Positions 38,027-46,139 of a DNA stretch of 64,000 bases are shown here, in pieces. The DNA lies in NCBI GenBank assembly GCA_001577635.1, contig LSBP01000011.1, positions 1 to 64,000 of the forward strand, read 5' to 3'. The notes under the pieces were generated by a model that saw only the letters and a list, made by a program, of their open reading frames with translations, did no database searches and was not told the origin of the DNA. Source of the stretch: Halomonadaceae bacterium T82-2 (GTDB lineage Bacteria; Pseudomonadota; Gammaproteobacteria; Pseudomonadales; Halomonadaceae). Within the stretch, counting starts at the first letter, position 1. Every line of letters begins with the position of its first letter. The translations under genes and the position numbers were made by a program.

Positions 38027-39151
38027 TTAGCGCTCCTCCTGCTGGGGGCTGGCGGTGTCGCGGGTGCCGTCGAGTTCAGCCTGGCGTGCGGCATGCTCGC
38101 GTCGCAGACGGCGCAGCAGATCGAGCTCGGACTGGAAGTCGACGTAGTGCGGCAGTTTCAGGTGCGAGACGAAGCCGGAGGCGTCGACGCTGTCGGCGTG
38201 GGCCAGCACGAACTCCGCCTGCTGGGCGGGGCCGATGATCGGCTCGCCCAGCTCCTCGGCGCGCAGGGCGCGATCGACCAGCGCCATCGCCATGGTCTTG
38301 CGCTCGTTGTGGCCGAAGGCGAGGCCGTAACCGCGCGTGAACTGCGGTGCGGCCTCGCGCGAGCCGCCGAACTGGTTGATCATCTGGCACTCGCTCAACG
38401 CGATCTCGCCGACGCAGATCGTCTCGTCCCACTCGTCGACGTGGATCTCGACCTCCACCTGACCCAGGCGAATCTCGCCGGCAAACGGGTGGTTGCGGCC
38501 GTAGCCGCGCTGGGTGGAGTACCCCAGCGCCAGCAGGTAGCCCTCGTCGCCGCGGGCCAGCATCTGCAGCCGGGCGGCACGGTCCATCGGGTAATCGGGC
38601 GGATCGCGGGTGATGTCCGCAGGCTCACTGCCGTCGTCGATCTCCTGCTCCACCAGGCCTTCGTCGTTGAGCAGCTCCAGAATCTGCGGGCACGCCTCGG
38701 CTTCGGTAACCTCTTCGCGAATCTCGGCGGCCGGCACCTCGGCACCGGCCAGCTGCAGGAAGTCGAGCAGGCGGTGGGTGTAGTCGTAGGTCGGCCCCAG
38801 AATCTGGCCGCCGGGGATGTCCTTGTAGGTGGCGCTGATGCGGCGCTCGATGCGCATGCTGGCGGTGTCGAGCGGCTCGCTGACCGCCAGTCGCGGCAGC
38901 GTGGTGCGATAGGCGCGCAGCAGGAACACGGCTTCGGTGAGATCGCCGCTGGCCTGCTTGAATGCGAGCGCGGCGAGTTCGGGATCATAGAGCGAGGCTT
39001 CGCTCATCACCCGGTCGACGGCCAGGCGCAGCTGATCGCCGATCTGGGCAACCTCGAGTTCCGGACGATCGCGATCGCCGCGGCGGCGGTCGGCCAGCCA
39101 GCGGTGGGCGTTGGCGATCGCCTGCTCGCCTCCCTTGACGGCTACGTACAT
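38027..39151 (-). CDS. phnI: C-P lyase core subunit PhnI
   Basis: 374 residues (E. coli 354). It begins MYVAVKGGEQAIANAHRWLA, the family start. With PhnG, PhnH and PhnL it installs the phosphonate on ATP to form 5-triphosphoribosyl phosphonate. Conserved blocks include LQLAGAEVPAAEIREEVTEA-like residues 125-150 and LALGYSTQRGYGRNHPFAGE, then HVDFQSELDLLRRLR. The start overlaps the phnH stop (TGATG). Confidence 0.96.
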   Translation of the reverse strand: MYVAVKGGEQAIANAHRWLADRRRGDRDRPELEVAQIGDQLRLAVDRVMSEASLYDPELAALAFKQASGDLTEAVFLLRAYRTTLPRLAVSEPLDTASMRIERRISATYKDIPGGQILGPTYDYTHRLLDFLQLAGAEVPAAEIREEVTEAEACPQILELLNDEGLVEQEIDDGSEPADITRDPPDYPMDRAARLQMLARGDEGYLLALGYSTQRGYGRNHPFAGEIRLGQVEVEIHVDEWDETICVGEIALSECQMINQFGGSREAAPQFTRGYGLAFGHNERKTMAMALVDRALRAEELGEPIIGPAQQAEFVLAHADSVDASGFVSHLKLPHYVDFQSELDLLRRLRREHAARQAELDGTRDTASPQQEER

Positions 39152-39834
39152 CAGTTCATCTCCTGAGAATCGGTACGTGTGATGCAGGTGCTGCGGGGAA
39201 TCGCCGCCAGCTGCGCGCCGCAGCCGAAGATGGCGTCCAGCCCCTGCGGAAAGCTGGCACGGTTGCCGGCCAGGCGAGTCATCAGTGCCCGGCAGCCGGC
39301 GCCGTCACCGATATCGAGCACCCGCGACTCGGCGATGCCGGGGCCGCTGAGCCGCCAGCCGTGGTCTGCGTCGTCGGCACCGTTCGAATCGTTTTCCAGC
39401 CGCTCGACGGCGACCAGCAGCGTGGTACCGCGATCGGGATAGGTGTCGCTGCCCACCGCGAAAGGTGTCTGCGGATCGAAGGACTCGTGGGTCAGCAGCG
39501 CGAAATCGGCACTCGCCGGGTCATCGGTGATTCGCGCGCCGGTGTGGAAGGTCAGCGCCTCGCGCAGGGCCGGCGAGTCGAGGTCGGCGGCGATCCAGAC
39601 GCGTGTCTCGAGGTCGCAAAGCGTCAGCACCACGCCCCACAGTGCGGCGCCCAGCGCGTCACTCGGCGCCACCTGGGGCGGTGCCGGCAGTGCCAGCGTC
39701 GTCAGCGTGCCCGGCTCGGAAAGCGCGCCGAGAATCTGGCGAAACAGACGCTGACTGTCGTGGGCGGGGTCGGCCAGCCCAGGCCAGACGAGATCCCTCG
39801 TCGTTTCCGTCTTTACCGTCATTGCTTTGTCCAT
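39151..39834 (-). CDS. phnH: C-P lyase core subunit PhnH
   Basis: 227 residues from the ATG at 39834, chosen because GGAGGA lies about nine bases upstream; other in-frame ATGs occur at 39855, 39849 and 39822. Family sequence starts at PGLADPAHDSQRLFRQILGA, and the end LDAIFGCGAQLAAIPRSTCI matches E. coli PhnH. The protein is a subunit of the PhnGHIJ complex. The region between its start and phnG is a tandem DNA repeat, so start choice and coupling to phnG are uncertain. Confidence 0.9.
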   Translation of the reverse strand: MDKAMTVKTETTRDLVWPGLADPAHDSQRLFRQILGALSEPGTLTTLALPAPPQVAPSDALGAALWGVVLTLCDLETRVWIAADLDSPALREALTFHTGARITDDPASADFALLTHESFDPQTPFAVGSDTYPDRGTTLLVAVERLENDSNGADDADHGWRLSGPGIAESRVLDIGDGAGCRALMTRLAGNRASFPQGLDAIFGCGAQLAAIPRSTCITRTDSQEMN

Positions 39835-39860
39835 CGTCACTTCCTCCATCGTCATTCGCC

Positions 39861-39920
39861 CGTGCTCACTCGCCACGTACTCATTCACCACGTGCTCACT
39901 CGCCACGTACCTATTCACCA
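39861..39920 (-). repeat. Two-copy 30-bp tandem repeat between phnG and phnH
   Basis: Units at 39861-39890 and 39891-39920 match at 28 of 30 positions and both begin CGTGCTCACTCGCCACGTAC. The second copy runs 10 bases into the 3' end of phnG. If read in the phnH frame it would give a repeated VVN-x-YVASEH peptide, but the ribosome site downstream favours a start outside it. Confidence 0.9.
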
Positions 39921-40351
39921 CGTACGAGGGTGAAGAAGTCGACGCGGGTGGCGGCGGCGGTGGCGGCATCGCGGCGCTGACGCTCGGCCAGTTCCTCGGC
40001 CAGCGGCGCGAGTACGTGCGTCTCGAGCTTCTGCTGCCATTCGGCGTGCTGGGCGACGGCATCGGCCAGTGCGATCAGCTCGGCGTGGCGGTGGTCACGG
40101 CCCCGCACCCAGCCGTGGCCGAGGGTGCCGTCATCGAGGGCGACGCTGGCGCGGGTCAGGGTCATCTCGCCGAGATGGAAGGCGTTGCCGGTACCGCCGG
40201 TGCGGCCCTTGAGCATCGCCATGCCGGTTTCCGGGCCGCGTACGCAGCGATGTGCGGGCACTGCATCGAGCGCCGTCCAGCACGCCTCTATTCGCTCGCG
40301 GGTGGAGAGCGCCAGCAGCCGCTGACGCGCGCCTCGTGATGTGTCGTTCAT
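39911..40351 (-). CDS. phnG: C-P lyase core subunit PhnG
   Basis: 146 residues (E. coli 150). Recognised by RQRLLALSTRERIEACWTAL, RGPETGMAMLKGRTGGTGNA, FHLGEMTLTRASVAL and the end DFFTLVRGE. It pairs with PhnI in the C-P lyase core. The ATG overlaps the phnF stop (ATGA). Its last bases belong to the 30-bp tandem repeat, so the C-terminus may have been altered by the duplication. Confidence 0.93.
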   Translation of the reverse strand: MNDTSRGARQRLLALSTRERIEACWTALDAVPAHRCVRGPETGMAMLKGRTGGTGNAFHLGEMTLTRASVALDDGTLGHGWVRGRDHRHAELIALADAVAQHAEWQQKLETHVLAPLAEELAERQRRDAATAAATRVDFFTLVRGE

Positions 40352-41139
40352 GACGCAACCTCGTCGGTGTCGAAATCCATGGGGTCGATGTCGAAATCAA
40401 CGTGATAGGAGAGCCGGTCGGCGCGCGCCCGGCCCACGGAGACTTCCACCAGCACGCCGTCGACGTCGGTATTGTCGCTCGTCATCACCAGCAGCGGCGC
40501 GTTGAGCGGACACTGCAGCCAGCGGGTATCGTCGCGATCGGCGCCGACGGCATCTATGCGCACCCTTCGACGTTGCAGACGCAAACCATAGTGCTGGCCG
40601 AGCAGCGCCCGGGTGGAGCCGCCGCGATAGCGCGCCAGCCAGCCCGGCACGCGCTCGGGATCGAACCAGTGACGCAGCCGCATCAGCGGCGCGTCGTCAA
40701 CATAGCGCACGGTATCGACGCGCAGCAGCGGCTCACTGGCGGGTCGCCCGAAGCGCTGGGCAATGGCCTCGGGCGGCATCACGAACCCCTGTTCGAGACA
40801 GCAGGTATTCGCGGGGAGACCGAGACCGGCGAGATTCTGGGTCACCTTGCTGCCGGCGCTAACGGCGTAATCGAGTCGCCGATCGACGACCTGGGTGCCA
40901 CGCCCCTGATGGCGTGTCACCAGGCCAGCGGCGACCAGTTCGTCCAGCGCCCGGCGCACGGTGTGGCGATTAACCGCGAAGCGCTTGGCCAACTGGGCTT
41001 CGGTCGGCAGCAGATCGCCGGGGCCGTAGTCGGCGCGGACCTCGCGAAGAAGCACTTCGGCCAGTTCGCGATAGCGCGTTAGCGAGAGAATTTGTCTAGA
41101 CATCATCAGTCCCAAAAAAACCGAGGGAGCCCCCGGCAT
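40348..41139 (-). CDS. phnF: PhnF-type GntR/HutC regulator
   Basis: 263 residues if the ATG at 41139 (TGATG overlap with phnE) is used; ATGs at 41106 and 41103 give about 252 and fit family length as well. The N-terminal winged HTH shows LLREVRADYGPGDLLPTEAQ then LAKRFAVNRHTVRRALDELV. The C-terminal UTRA ligand domain ends VEVSVGRARADRLSYHVDFD. It likely represses the operon in the absence of phosphonate or phosphate limitation. A palindrome identical to one before phnC overlaps its own start region. Confidence 0.92.
   Translation of the reverse strand: MPGAPSVFLGLMMSRQILSLTRYRELAEVLLREVRADYGPGDLLPTEAQLAKRFAVNRHTVRRALDELVAAGLVTRHQGRGTQVVDRRLDYAVSAGSKVTQNLAGLGLPANTCCLEQGFVMPPEAIAQRFGRPASEPLLRVDTVRYVDDAPLMRLRHWFDPERVPGWLARYRGGSTRALLGQHYGLRLQRRRVRIDAVGADRDDTRWLQCPLNAPLLVMTSDNTDVDGVLVEVSVGRARADRLSYHVDFDIDPMDFDTDEVAS
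41093..41102. promoter_or_regulatory. PhnF-type operator, internal copy
   Basis: Perfect 10-bp palindrome TGTCTAGACA inside the first codons of phnF. It is identical to the copy upstream of phnC. PhnF proteins of other bacteria bind short palindromes around a TAGA core, so this is a plausible second, roadblock-type site. Confidence 0.6.
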
Positions 41140-41933
41140 CAGATGTAACGTTTGCGTACCTGCTGCGACAGCATGTCCAGCAAGGTGACGGCGACAATGA
41201 TCACCAGCATGATGGTCGCCGCTTCGGCGTAGTCGAATCCGCGCAGGCTCTGCCACAGCGACACGCCGATACCCCCGCCGCCCACCATGCCAAGCACCGT
41301 CGCCGAACGGATGTTGGATTCGAAACGGTAGAAACTCACCGAGACCCATAGCGGCATGATCTGAGGAATCAAGCCAAACAAGATCTCCTCGATACGCCCG
41401 GCGCCGGTGACGCGCACCCCCTCCATCGGCCCGGGGTCGGCAGCCTCCACAGCCTCGGAAAAGAGTTTGGCCAGCACCCCGGTGGTGTGGACGAATAATG
41501 CAAGCGTTCCAGCGAAGGGGCCGAGCCCCACGGCCACCACGAACAGCATCGCGAACACCAGCTCGTTGATCGCGCGGCACGCATCCATCAGTCGGCGAAT
41601 GGGCTGATTGATCCACCAGGGAGCGACGTTCGACGCGCTTAAAAGGCCAAATGGCACGGCGCAGATCACCGCCAGCAGCGTGCCCCAGATGGCAATCTGA
41701 ATCGTCACCAGCATCTCGTGGATGTAGCGCGTCAGGTTGGTGAACGTCGGAGGCACGAAATCACTGGCCAGAACCACCATGTTGTCGAAATTGTCGATCA
41801 GCAGACCCGGGGCAATACCCGCGCCTTGCCATGACCAACCCAGAACCAGTAGCGCAGCCCCCCAGCCCAGGGGCTTCTTCCAGTTGCGCCCGCCAGCGCG
41901 CGCCTGTATCTCATCGGAAATCGTCGTCGTCAT
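41139..41933 (-). CDS. phnE: Phosphonate ABC transporter permease PhnE
   Basis: 264 residues with about six membrane segments. The permease EAA-like loop reads [20 protein letters not shown], and [20 protein letters not shown] is a hallmark of PhnE. The C-terminus is [14 protein letters not shown]. It is the single permease gene of the transporter and probably homodimerises. It follows phnD across a 78-bp gap that holds a strong hairpin, and overlaps phnF. Confidence 0.95.
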   Translation of the reverse strand: MTTTISDEIQARAGGRNWKKPLGWGAALLVLGWSWQGAGIAPGLLIDNFDNMVVLASDFVPPTFTNLTRYIHEMLVTIQIAIWGTLLAVICAVPFGLLSASNVAPWWINQPIRRLMDACRAINELVFAMLFVVAVGLGPFAGTLALFVHTTGVLAKLFSEAVEAADPGPMEGVRVTGAGRIEEILFGLIPQIMPLWVSVSFYRFESNIRSATVLGMVGGGGIGVSLWQSLRGFDYAEAATIMLVIIVAVTLLDMLSQQVRKRYI

Positions 41934-41977
41934 CTTTGCTACTCAAGCCATCCAGCCATTCGTCACCATCCAGACCG

Positions 41978-42007
41978 CGACGAGGGGCGCGCGAGCGCCC
42001 CTCGTCG
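41978..42007 (-). other. Strong intercistronic hairpin between phnD and phnE
   Basis: CGACGAGGGGCGC (41978-41990) and GCGCCCCTCGTCG (41995-42007) pair perfectly over 13 bp around four bases. No T-run follows in the minus-strand direction, so it is not a classic terminator. Such hairpins after binding-protein genes often protect the upstream mRNA and leave the permease less expressed. Confidence 0.8.
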
Positions 42008-42011
42008 TTGA

Positions 42012-43025
42012 TCAGGACGCCTGCGGCATGCTTTCCGAGACCGCCTGCTGCTTCAGGCGTTGGTCGAGCTCCTCGAGCCTGGCATCAAGCTCCTCGAGCT
42101 TGCGTGCCTTCTCCTGGGGATCAAGCGAGCCGTCGTTAGCGATATTGGCGCGCGTCTTGAACAGCTCAAGCTGGCGAATCGGCAGCAGCTGAGCGTTGCT
42201 GGAGGATTGAAAACCGGACCACTGCAGCGGTGCCAGAATCACCTTTTCACGTTCGGTGTCACCGTAGTTCAGGAAGAAGTCACGCAGCTTGGCTTTTGTC
42301 GCCTCGGGTAGGTTCTCGCGCCACACCAGCGGGTCTGAGGGGATCAGTGGCGACGTCCAGATCACCCTGAGCTGCTGGGCCTTATCCGGATGAGTCTCTT
42401 TCAGACGTGCCATGCTCTCGGTATTGAACGTGGCGACATCGACCAGATGATTGGCCACGCTCAAGGCGTTGGTCTCGTGGCTTGAATTCAAGGTGCGCTT
42501 GAACGCAGAGGCCGCATCGACCCCGTTTTTGGCAAACACGTAGTAACCCGGCACCAGAAAGCCCGAGGTTGAGTTGGGATCGCCATTGCCGAAGGTGAGC
42601 TGGTCAGCGTTGTCGAGAATCTCGTCGATACTGTGGTAGGGGCTATCCTTGTTGACGATCATCAGGCCCCAGTATCCCGGCGCGCCATCGTCGGCGACGG
42701 TCTGGGCGAAGATCTCGCCACCGGCCCGGTCGACCGCCTCCATCGCGGCCTTGTTGCCATACCAGGCGACATCGACCTTGTCGAAACGCATCGCCTGGAT
42801 CACCCCGGCATAGTCGGTGGCGAAGAACGGCTCGACCGGCATACCCACGGCGTCGGCCATGTCGTCGAGCAGGGGCTGGAACATTTCGCGCTGCGCGTTC
42901 ATGGACTCCGTGGAGATGATACCGAAGGTCAGCGTGTCATTGTCCTGAGCGTGAGCCGGGAGCACAGCGCCGAGTCCGATGGTGGCGATGAGCGGCGCCA
43001 GACGGCGCAGAGAGCGTAACGTCAC
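42012..43025 (-). CDS. phnD: Phosphonate ABC transporter substrate-binding protein PhnD
   Basis: 337 residues starting with GTG at 43025, seven bases after AGGAG. The signal peptide is residues 1-26 (LAPLIATIGLGAVLPAHA, cleavage after AHA). The mature part begins LTFGIISTESMNAQREMF and continues with PVEPFFATDYAGVIQAMRFD, conserved in PhnD. It captures phosphonates in the periplasm for PhnE/PhnC. The C-terminal 45 residues form a charged coiled-coil-like tail. Confidence 0.95.
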   Translation of the reverse strand: MTLRSLRRLAPLIATIGLGAVLPAHAQDNDTLTFGIISTESMNAQREMFQPLLDDMADAVGMPVEPFFATDYAGVIQAMRFDKVDVAWYGNKAAMEAVDRAGGEIFAQTVADDGAPGYWGLMIVNKDSPYHSIDEILDNADQLTFGNGDPNSTSGFLVPGYYVFAKNGVDAASAFKRTLNSSHETNALSVANHLVDVATFNTESMARLKETHPDKAQQLRVIWTSPLIPSDPLVWRENLPEATKAKLRDFFLNYGDTEREKVILAPLQWSGFQSSSNAQLLPIRQLELFKTRANIANDGSLDPQEKARKLEELDARLEELDQRLKQQAVSESMPQAS

Positions 43026-43073
43026 GTTTGACTCCTGATTGCGATAGTGGAACGTGTCGTGAAAGAGGTGGGC

Positions 43074-43895
43074 TCAGCCCACGGCGTGAAGCAGTCCAGT
43101 GGTCGGCGGTCGGTCCTCGTGAACGCCGAGCTCATCGAGCCCCGCATCTTCGTAGAGAACCTGCAGACGGGTATCGGTCAGGCCCGCGATAGGCCCGTCG
43201 TAGTAGAGCCGTCCCTTCTTGAGGGCGATGGCGCGGCGACAATAGCGGCGCGCCACATCAACCTGATGGAGGGTGACGACCACCGTGCGACCATCCTCGC
43301 GATTGATGCGCTCAAGAATCTCCATGACCTCCCGCGCGCTGCGCGGGTCGAGCGAGGCGATCGGTTCGTCGGCAAGGATCACTTCGGCGTCCTGGACCAA
43401 TGCACGCGCGATGGCGACCCGTTGCATCTGACCGCCGGAGAGCGTGTTCGCGCGCTGCTCGGCGAGCTCTTCGATACTCACTCGCGCCAACGCACGGCGC
43501 GCCGCGTCATACTCCCGGCGGGTGAAACGCCCGGCCAGCGCCCGCCAGCGCGGCATGGCTCCCAGGTGCCCGATCAGCACGTTGGTCATCACGCTCAACC
43601 GGCTGACGAGATTGAACTGCTGGAAGATATAGCCGGTGCGGCGGCGCTGTTCGCGACGCGCCCCCACCAGGTGCCCCTGGCGTTGCACGTCACGCGCCAG
43701 CACCCTGACGTGACTGTGCGACTGACGGTCGGCTGCCGTCAGGCCAATGAAAAGACGCAGCAGGGTCGACTTGCCGGAGCCGGAGGGCCCGATCAGAGTG
43801 ACCATTTCACCCTTGGCGATCTCGAATCCGATGTCGCGCAACGCGGCATGATTACCGAAGGATTTATCGAGCCGTTCGACACTGATAGCAGTCAT
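43074..43895 (-). CDS. phnC: Phosphonate ABC transporter ATP-binding protein PhnC
   Basis: 273 residues. Walker A is [16 protein letters not shown], the signature is [15 protein letters not shown] and Walker B is [13 protein letters not shown]. The segment [20 protein letters not shown] is typical of PhnC. It is the first gene of the phn operon, and the region upstream holds the TGTCTAGACA palindrome. It is 48 bp ahead of phnD. Confidence 0.96.
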   Translation of the reverse strand: MTAISVERLDKSFGNHAALRDIGFEIAKGEMVTLIGPSGSGKSTLLRLFIGLTAADRQSHSHVRVLARDVQRQGHLVGARREQRRRTGYIFQQFNLVSRLSVMTNVLIGHLGAMPRWRALAGRFTRREYDAARRALARVSIEELAEQRANTLSGGQMQRVAIARALVQDAEVILADEPIASLDPRSAREVMEILERINREDGRTVVVTLHQVDVARRYCRRAIALKKGRLYYDGPIAGLTDTRLQVLYEDAGLDELGVHEDRPPTTGLLHAVG

Positions 43896-43967
43896 ACGCT
43901 TCGCCCTGGAAAGTGTGGGGAACTCGAAAGTCTGAACACAGTCTGGCGATGTGCTTTGACGGCTATA

Positions 43968-43977
43968 TGTCTAGACA
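43968..43977. promoter_or_regulatory. PhnF-type operator upstream of phnC
   Basis: TGTCTAGACA, flanked by A/T, lies 73 bp before the phnC start and overlaps a TATAG-like -10 on the minus strand. The same 10-mer recurs at the phnF start, which supports assignment to PhnF. A lone GTGTCAT half-site nearby is not a full PHO box. Confidence 0.65.
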
Positions 43978-44018
43978 ATTAAGAAGCGATGACACCTACG
44001 GGGGTCAGAAGACACGTC

Positions 44019-44041
44019 AAAAAAAGCGCCATGGGCGCTTT
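44019..44041 (-). terminator. Intrinsic terminator of the epimerase-like gene
   Basis: AAAGCGCC and GGCGCTTT pair around a three-base loop (44023-44030 with 44034-44041). On the minus strand a run of seven T follows. It stops transcripts from the gene ending at 44173 before they reach the phn promoter. Confidence 0.8.
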
Positions 44042-44172
44042 ATGATGGGAATCAAAAGGTTGGCACAGGACGTCATCTAAATGTCGCGGATTTGTCGTCG
44101 CGGCGTCATATTTGTCGGGAGCGACGGCGGCCTAGATGAACCCAACGACGGCTTCGAATTCTACTCGATCGT

Positions 44173-45099
44173 CTACCGGCTGGCGTTGTAAGGTCGGGCT
44201 CTGTCGTTGACGGCAGGGGTGGATGACAAAGGGGTCGACTGCAGGAAACCTCCTTCCCGCAGCACCTGGGCGTAGCCCTCGCGGTAGGTGGGATAGCGGA
44301 AGCGATAGCCGCTATCGCGAAGGCGCGTGTTATCGCAACGCTTGCTGGCGCGGCGGCGCAGCGGCGACTGGATGGTCTCGGTGGCCTCGACCTTGAGCTG
44401 CTTCGCCAGCCAGGCCATCACCTCGTGCAGGGGGGCCGGCTCACAGTCGCTGGCCAGGTAGAGATCCTCAAGCGGCTCACCGGCCAGCTGCCGGCCGATC
44501 AGGTGGGCCAGCACCCCGGCACAGTCGTCGCGGTGGATGCGGTTGGAGTACATGACGGGGCTCGCCGGGGCGATGCGCCCCTCGCCAACCTGGTGGATCA
44601 GGCGGTCACGACCGGGGCCGTAGATGCCCGAGAAGCGCACCACGGTGCCCGGCAGGTCATGGTCGATCAGCGCCTGCTCGGCCTGGCGCATCACGAGACC
44701 CGAGAAGCCCGAAGGCTCGACGGGGCTGGTCTCGTCGACCACATCGCCGTCGCGCTGGGCGTAGACGCTGGTTGAGGAGACGAAGAACACCCTCCCCGGT
44801 GCCGTGTCACGAGTGGTGAACTCGCCCAGCAGCGCGGTCAGGCCATCGAGGTAGGCAGCGCGATAGGCCGCTTCATCGAAGCGGTCGGCACTGACCACAT
44901 AGACCAGGGTCTCGGCGTCGGGCAGCCGAGCCAGGGTGGTCGCGTCGTTCAGATCGACCGCCACGGCCTCGAGCCCACTGCCCTCCAGTGCATGCGGATT
45001 GCGGCGTGCGCCGATCACCCGGTGTCCCGCCTTACTGAGCTCGCTTCCCAGCGCCATGCCGATATCGCCACAGCCCAGAATCAGTGTCGTTGTCTTCAC
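44173..45099 (-). CDS. NAD(P)-dependent epimerase/dehydratase-like (extended SDR, YeeZ type)
   Basis: 308 residues from a GTG at 45099 (KTTTLILGCGDIG). The Rossmann motif is GCGDIGMAL, with an Arg-rich ARRNPH at the NADP position. VFFVSSTSVYAQ carries the Ser/Tyr region of SDRs, and VVRFSGIYGPGRDRL is the extended-SDR signature. The protein resembles E. coli YeeZ; the substrate is unknown. It is divergent from oxyR across 113 bp holding an OxyR-spaced site, so it may respond to peroxide. Confidence 0.8.
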   Translation of the reverse strand: MKTTTLILGCGDIGMALGSELSKAGHRVIGARRNPHALEGSGLEAVAVDLNDATTLARLPDAETLVYVVSADRFDEAAYRAAYLDGLTALLGEFTTRDTAPGRVFFVSSTSVYAQRDGDVVDETSPVEPSGFSGLVMRQAEQALIDHDLPGTVVRFSGIYGPGRDRLIHQVGEGRIAPASPVMYSNRIHRDDCAGVLAHLIGRQLAGEPLEDLYLASDCEPAPLHEVMAWLAKQLKVEATETIQSPLRRRASKRCDNTRLRDSGYRFRYPTYREGYAQVLREGGFLQSTPLSSTPAVNDRARPYNASR

Positions 45100-45116
45100 C
45101 TTTCCCTCGCCCCCTG

Positions 45117-45153
45117 ATAAAAAGTCCCTATTGGCATTATTGTGTCCCTGTGC
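45117..45153. promoter_or_regulatory. Candidate OxyR binding site
   Basis: The pattern ATAA-N7-CTAT-N7-ATTG-N7-GTGC has the exact spacing of the OxyR motif ATAG-N7-CTAT-N7-ATAG-N7-CTAT. Tetramers one to three match 3/4, 4/4 and 3/4; the fourth is poor. It lies between the divergent epimerase-like gene and oxyR, as expected for autoregulation. Confidence 0.6.
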
Positions 45154-45212
45154 ATCGGGCGAGATCACTGGGACCGTCACCCGCTTTGAAGAGGATGCCT
45201 GCCGGCACCACC

Positions 45213-46139
45213 ATGACTCTAACAGAACTCCGCTACATCGTGACACTGGCCCAGGAGCGCCATTTCGGACGCGCGGCGGAGCGCTGCTTCGTCTCCCAGC
45301 CGACACTCTCGGTGGCCGTCAAGAAGCTCGAGGAGGAGCTGGGCGTGGCGCTGTTCGAGCGCTCGAAGTCCACCGTGCAGGTCACCCCGCTGGGCGAGAA
45401 GATCGTCGAGCAGGCCCAGCGCGTGCTGGAACAGAGCAGCATCATCAAGGAACTCGCCACGGCTGGCCGCGACCAGCTGGCGAGCCCGCTGCGCATCGGT
45501 GCCATCTATACCATTGGCCCCTACCTCTTTCCTCACCTGATTCCGGAGCTCTCGCGGGGTGCACCGCAGATGCCGCTTTACATCGAGGAGGGTTTCACCG
45601 CTAACCTGCGCCGCAAGCTGCGCAGCGGCGAACTGGATGCCATCATCATCGCGCTGCCCTTCACCGAGACCGACGTGGTCACCAAGCCGCTCTATGAGGA
45701 GGCCTTCGAGGTGCTGCTGCCGGCCGACCACCGCTGGGCCTCCCGGGAGAGCATCGACAAGGAGGATCTGCTCGAGGAGCGTCTGCTGCTGCTCGGTGAG
45801 GGCCACTGCTTCCGTGACCAGATCCTCGAAGCCTGCCCGGCAATCAGCCATCAGCTCAACAGTCCCAACAACACGCTCACCGCCGAGGGCGGCTCGCTGG
45901 AAACCATCCGCCATATGGTGGCCTCCCGGCTGGGCATCACCGTGCTGCCGCACTCGGCCATCGGCACCGGCCACTACGAGAGCGGCATGCTGATCAGCCG
46001 TCCCTTCACCGCCCCGGCACCCTCACGGACCGTGGCCATCGCCTGGCGCGCCAGCTTCCCGCGGCCCCGGGCCATCGATGCCGTGACCGAGGCGATCGAG
46101 CGCTGCCGCTGGCGTCAGGGCGACCCCGAGCCGGCATGA
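45213..46139 (+). CDS. oxyR: Peroxide-sensing LysR regulator OxyR
   Basis: 308 residues from the ATG at 45213. The HTH is LTELRYIVTLAQERHFGRAA with FVSQPTLSVAVKKLEEELG. The redox pair C199 and C208 is present in GEGHCFRDQILEAC, the same numbering as in E. coli, so the disulfide switch should work. It would activate catalase, peroxidase and other defence genes. It shares an ATGA overlap with recG, an oxyR-recG operon also known in pseudomonads. Confidence 0.96.
   Translation: MTLTELRYIVTLAQERHFGRAAERCFVSQPTLSVAVKKLEEELGVALFERSKSTVQVTPLGEKIVEQAQRVLEQSSIIKELATAGRDQLASPLRIGAIYTIGPYLFPHLIPELSRGAPQMPLYIEEGFTANLRRKLRSGELDAIIIALPFTETDVVTKPLYEEAFEVLLPADHRWASRESIDKEDLLEERLLLLGEGHCFRDQILEACPAISHQLNSPNNTLTAEGGSLETIRHMVASRLGITVLPHSAIGTGHYESGMLISRPFTAPAPSRTVAIAWRASFPRPRAIDAVTEAIERCRWRQGDPEPA

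Noticed and set aside
38026-38094. ATG start for phnJ at 38094, giving 300 residues
   Set aside because: The extra residues lie within phnI and are Pro/Ser-rich without family match; the GTG at 38025 follows AGGAGG and gives a normal N-terminus.
43978-44010. PHO box upstream of phnC
   Set aside because: Only one GTGTCAT half-site is present; the second heptamer at 11-base spacing does not match.
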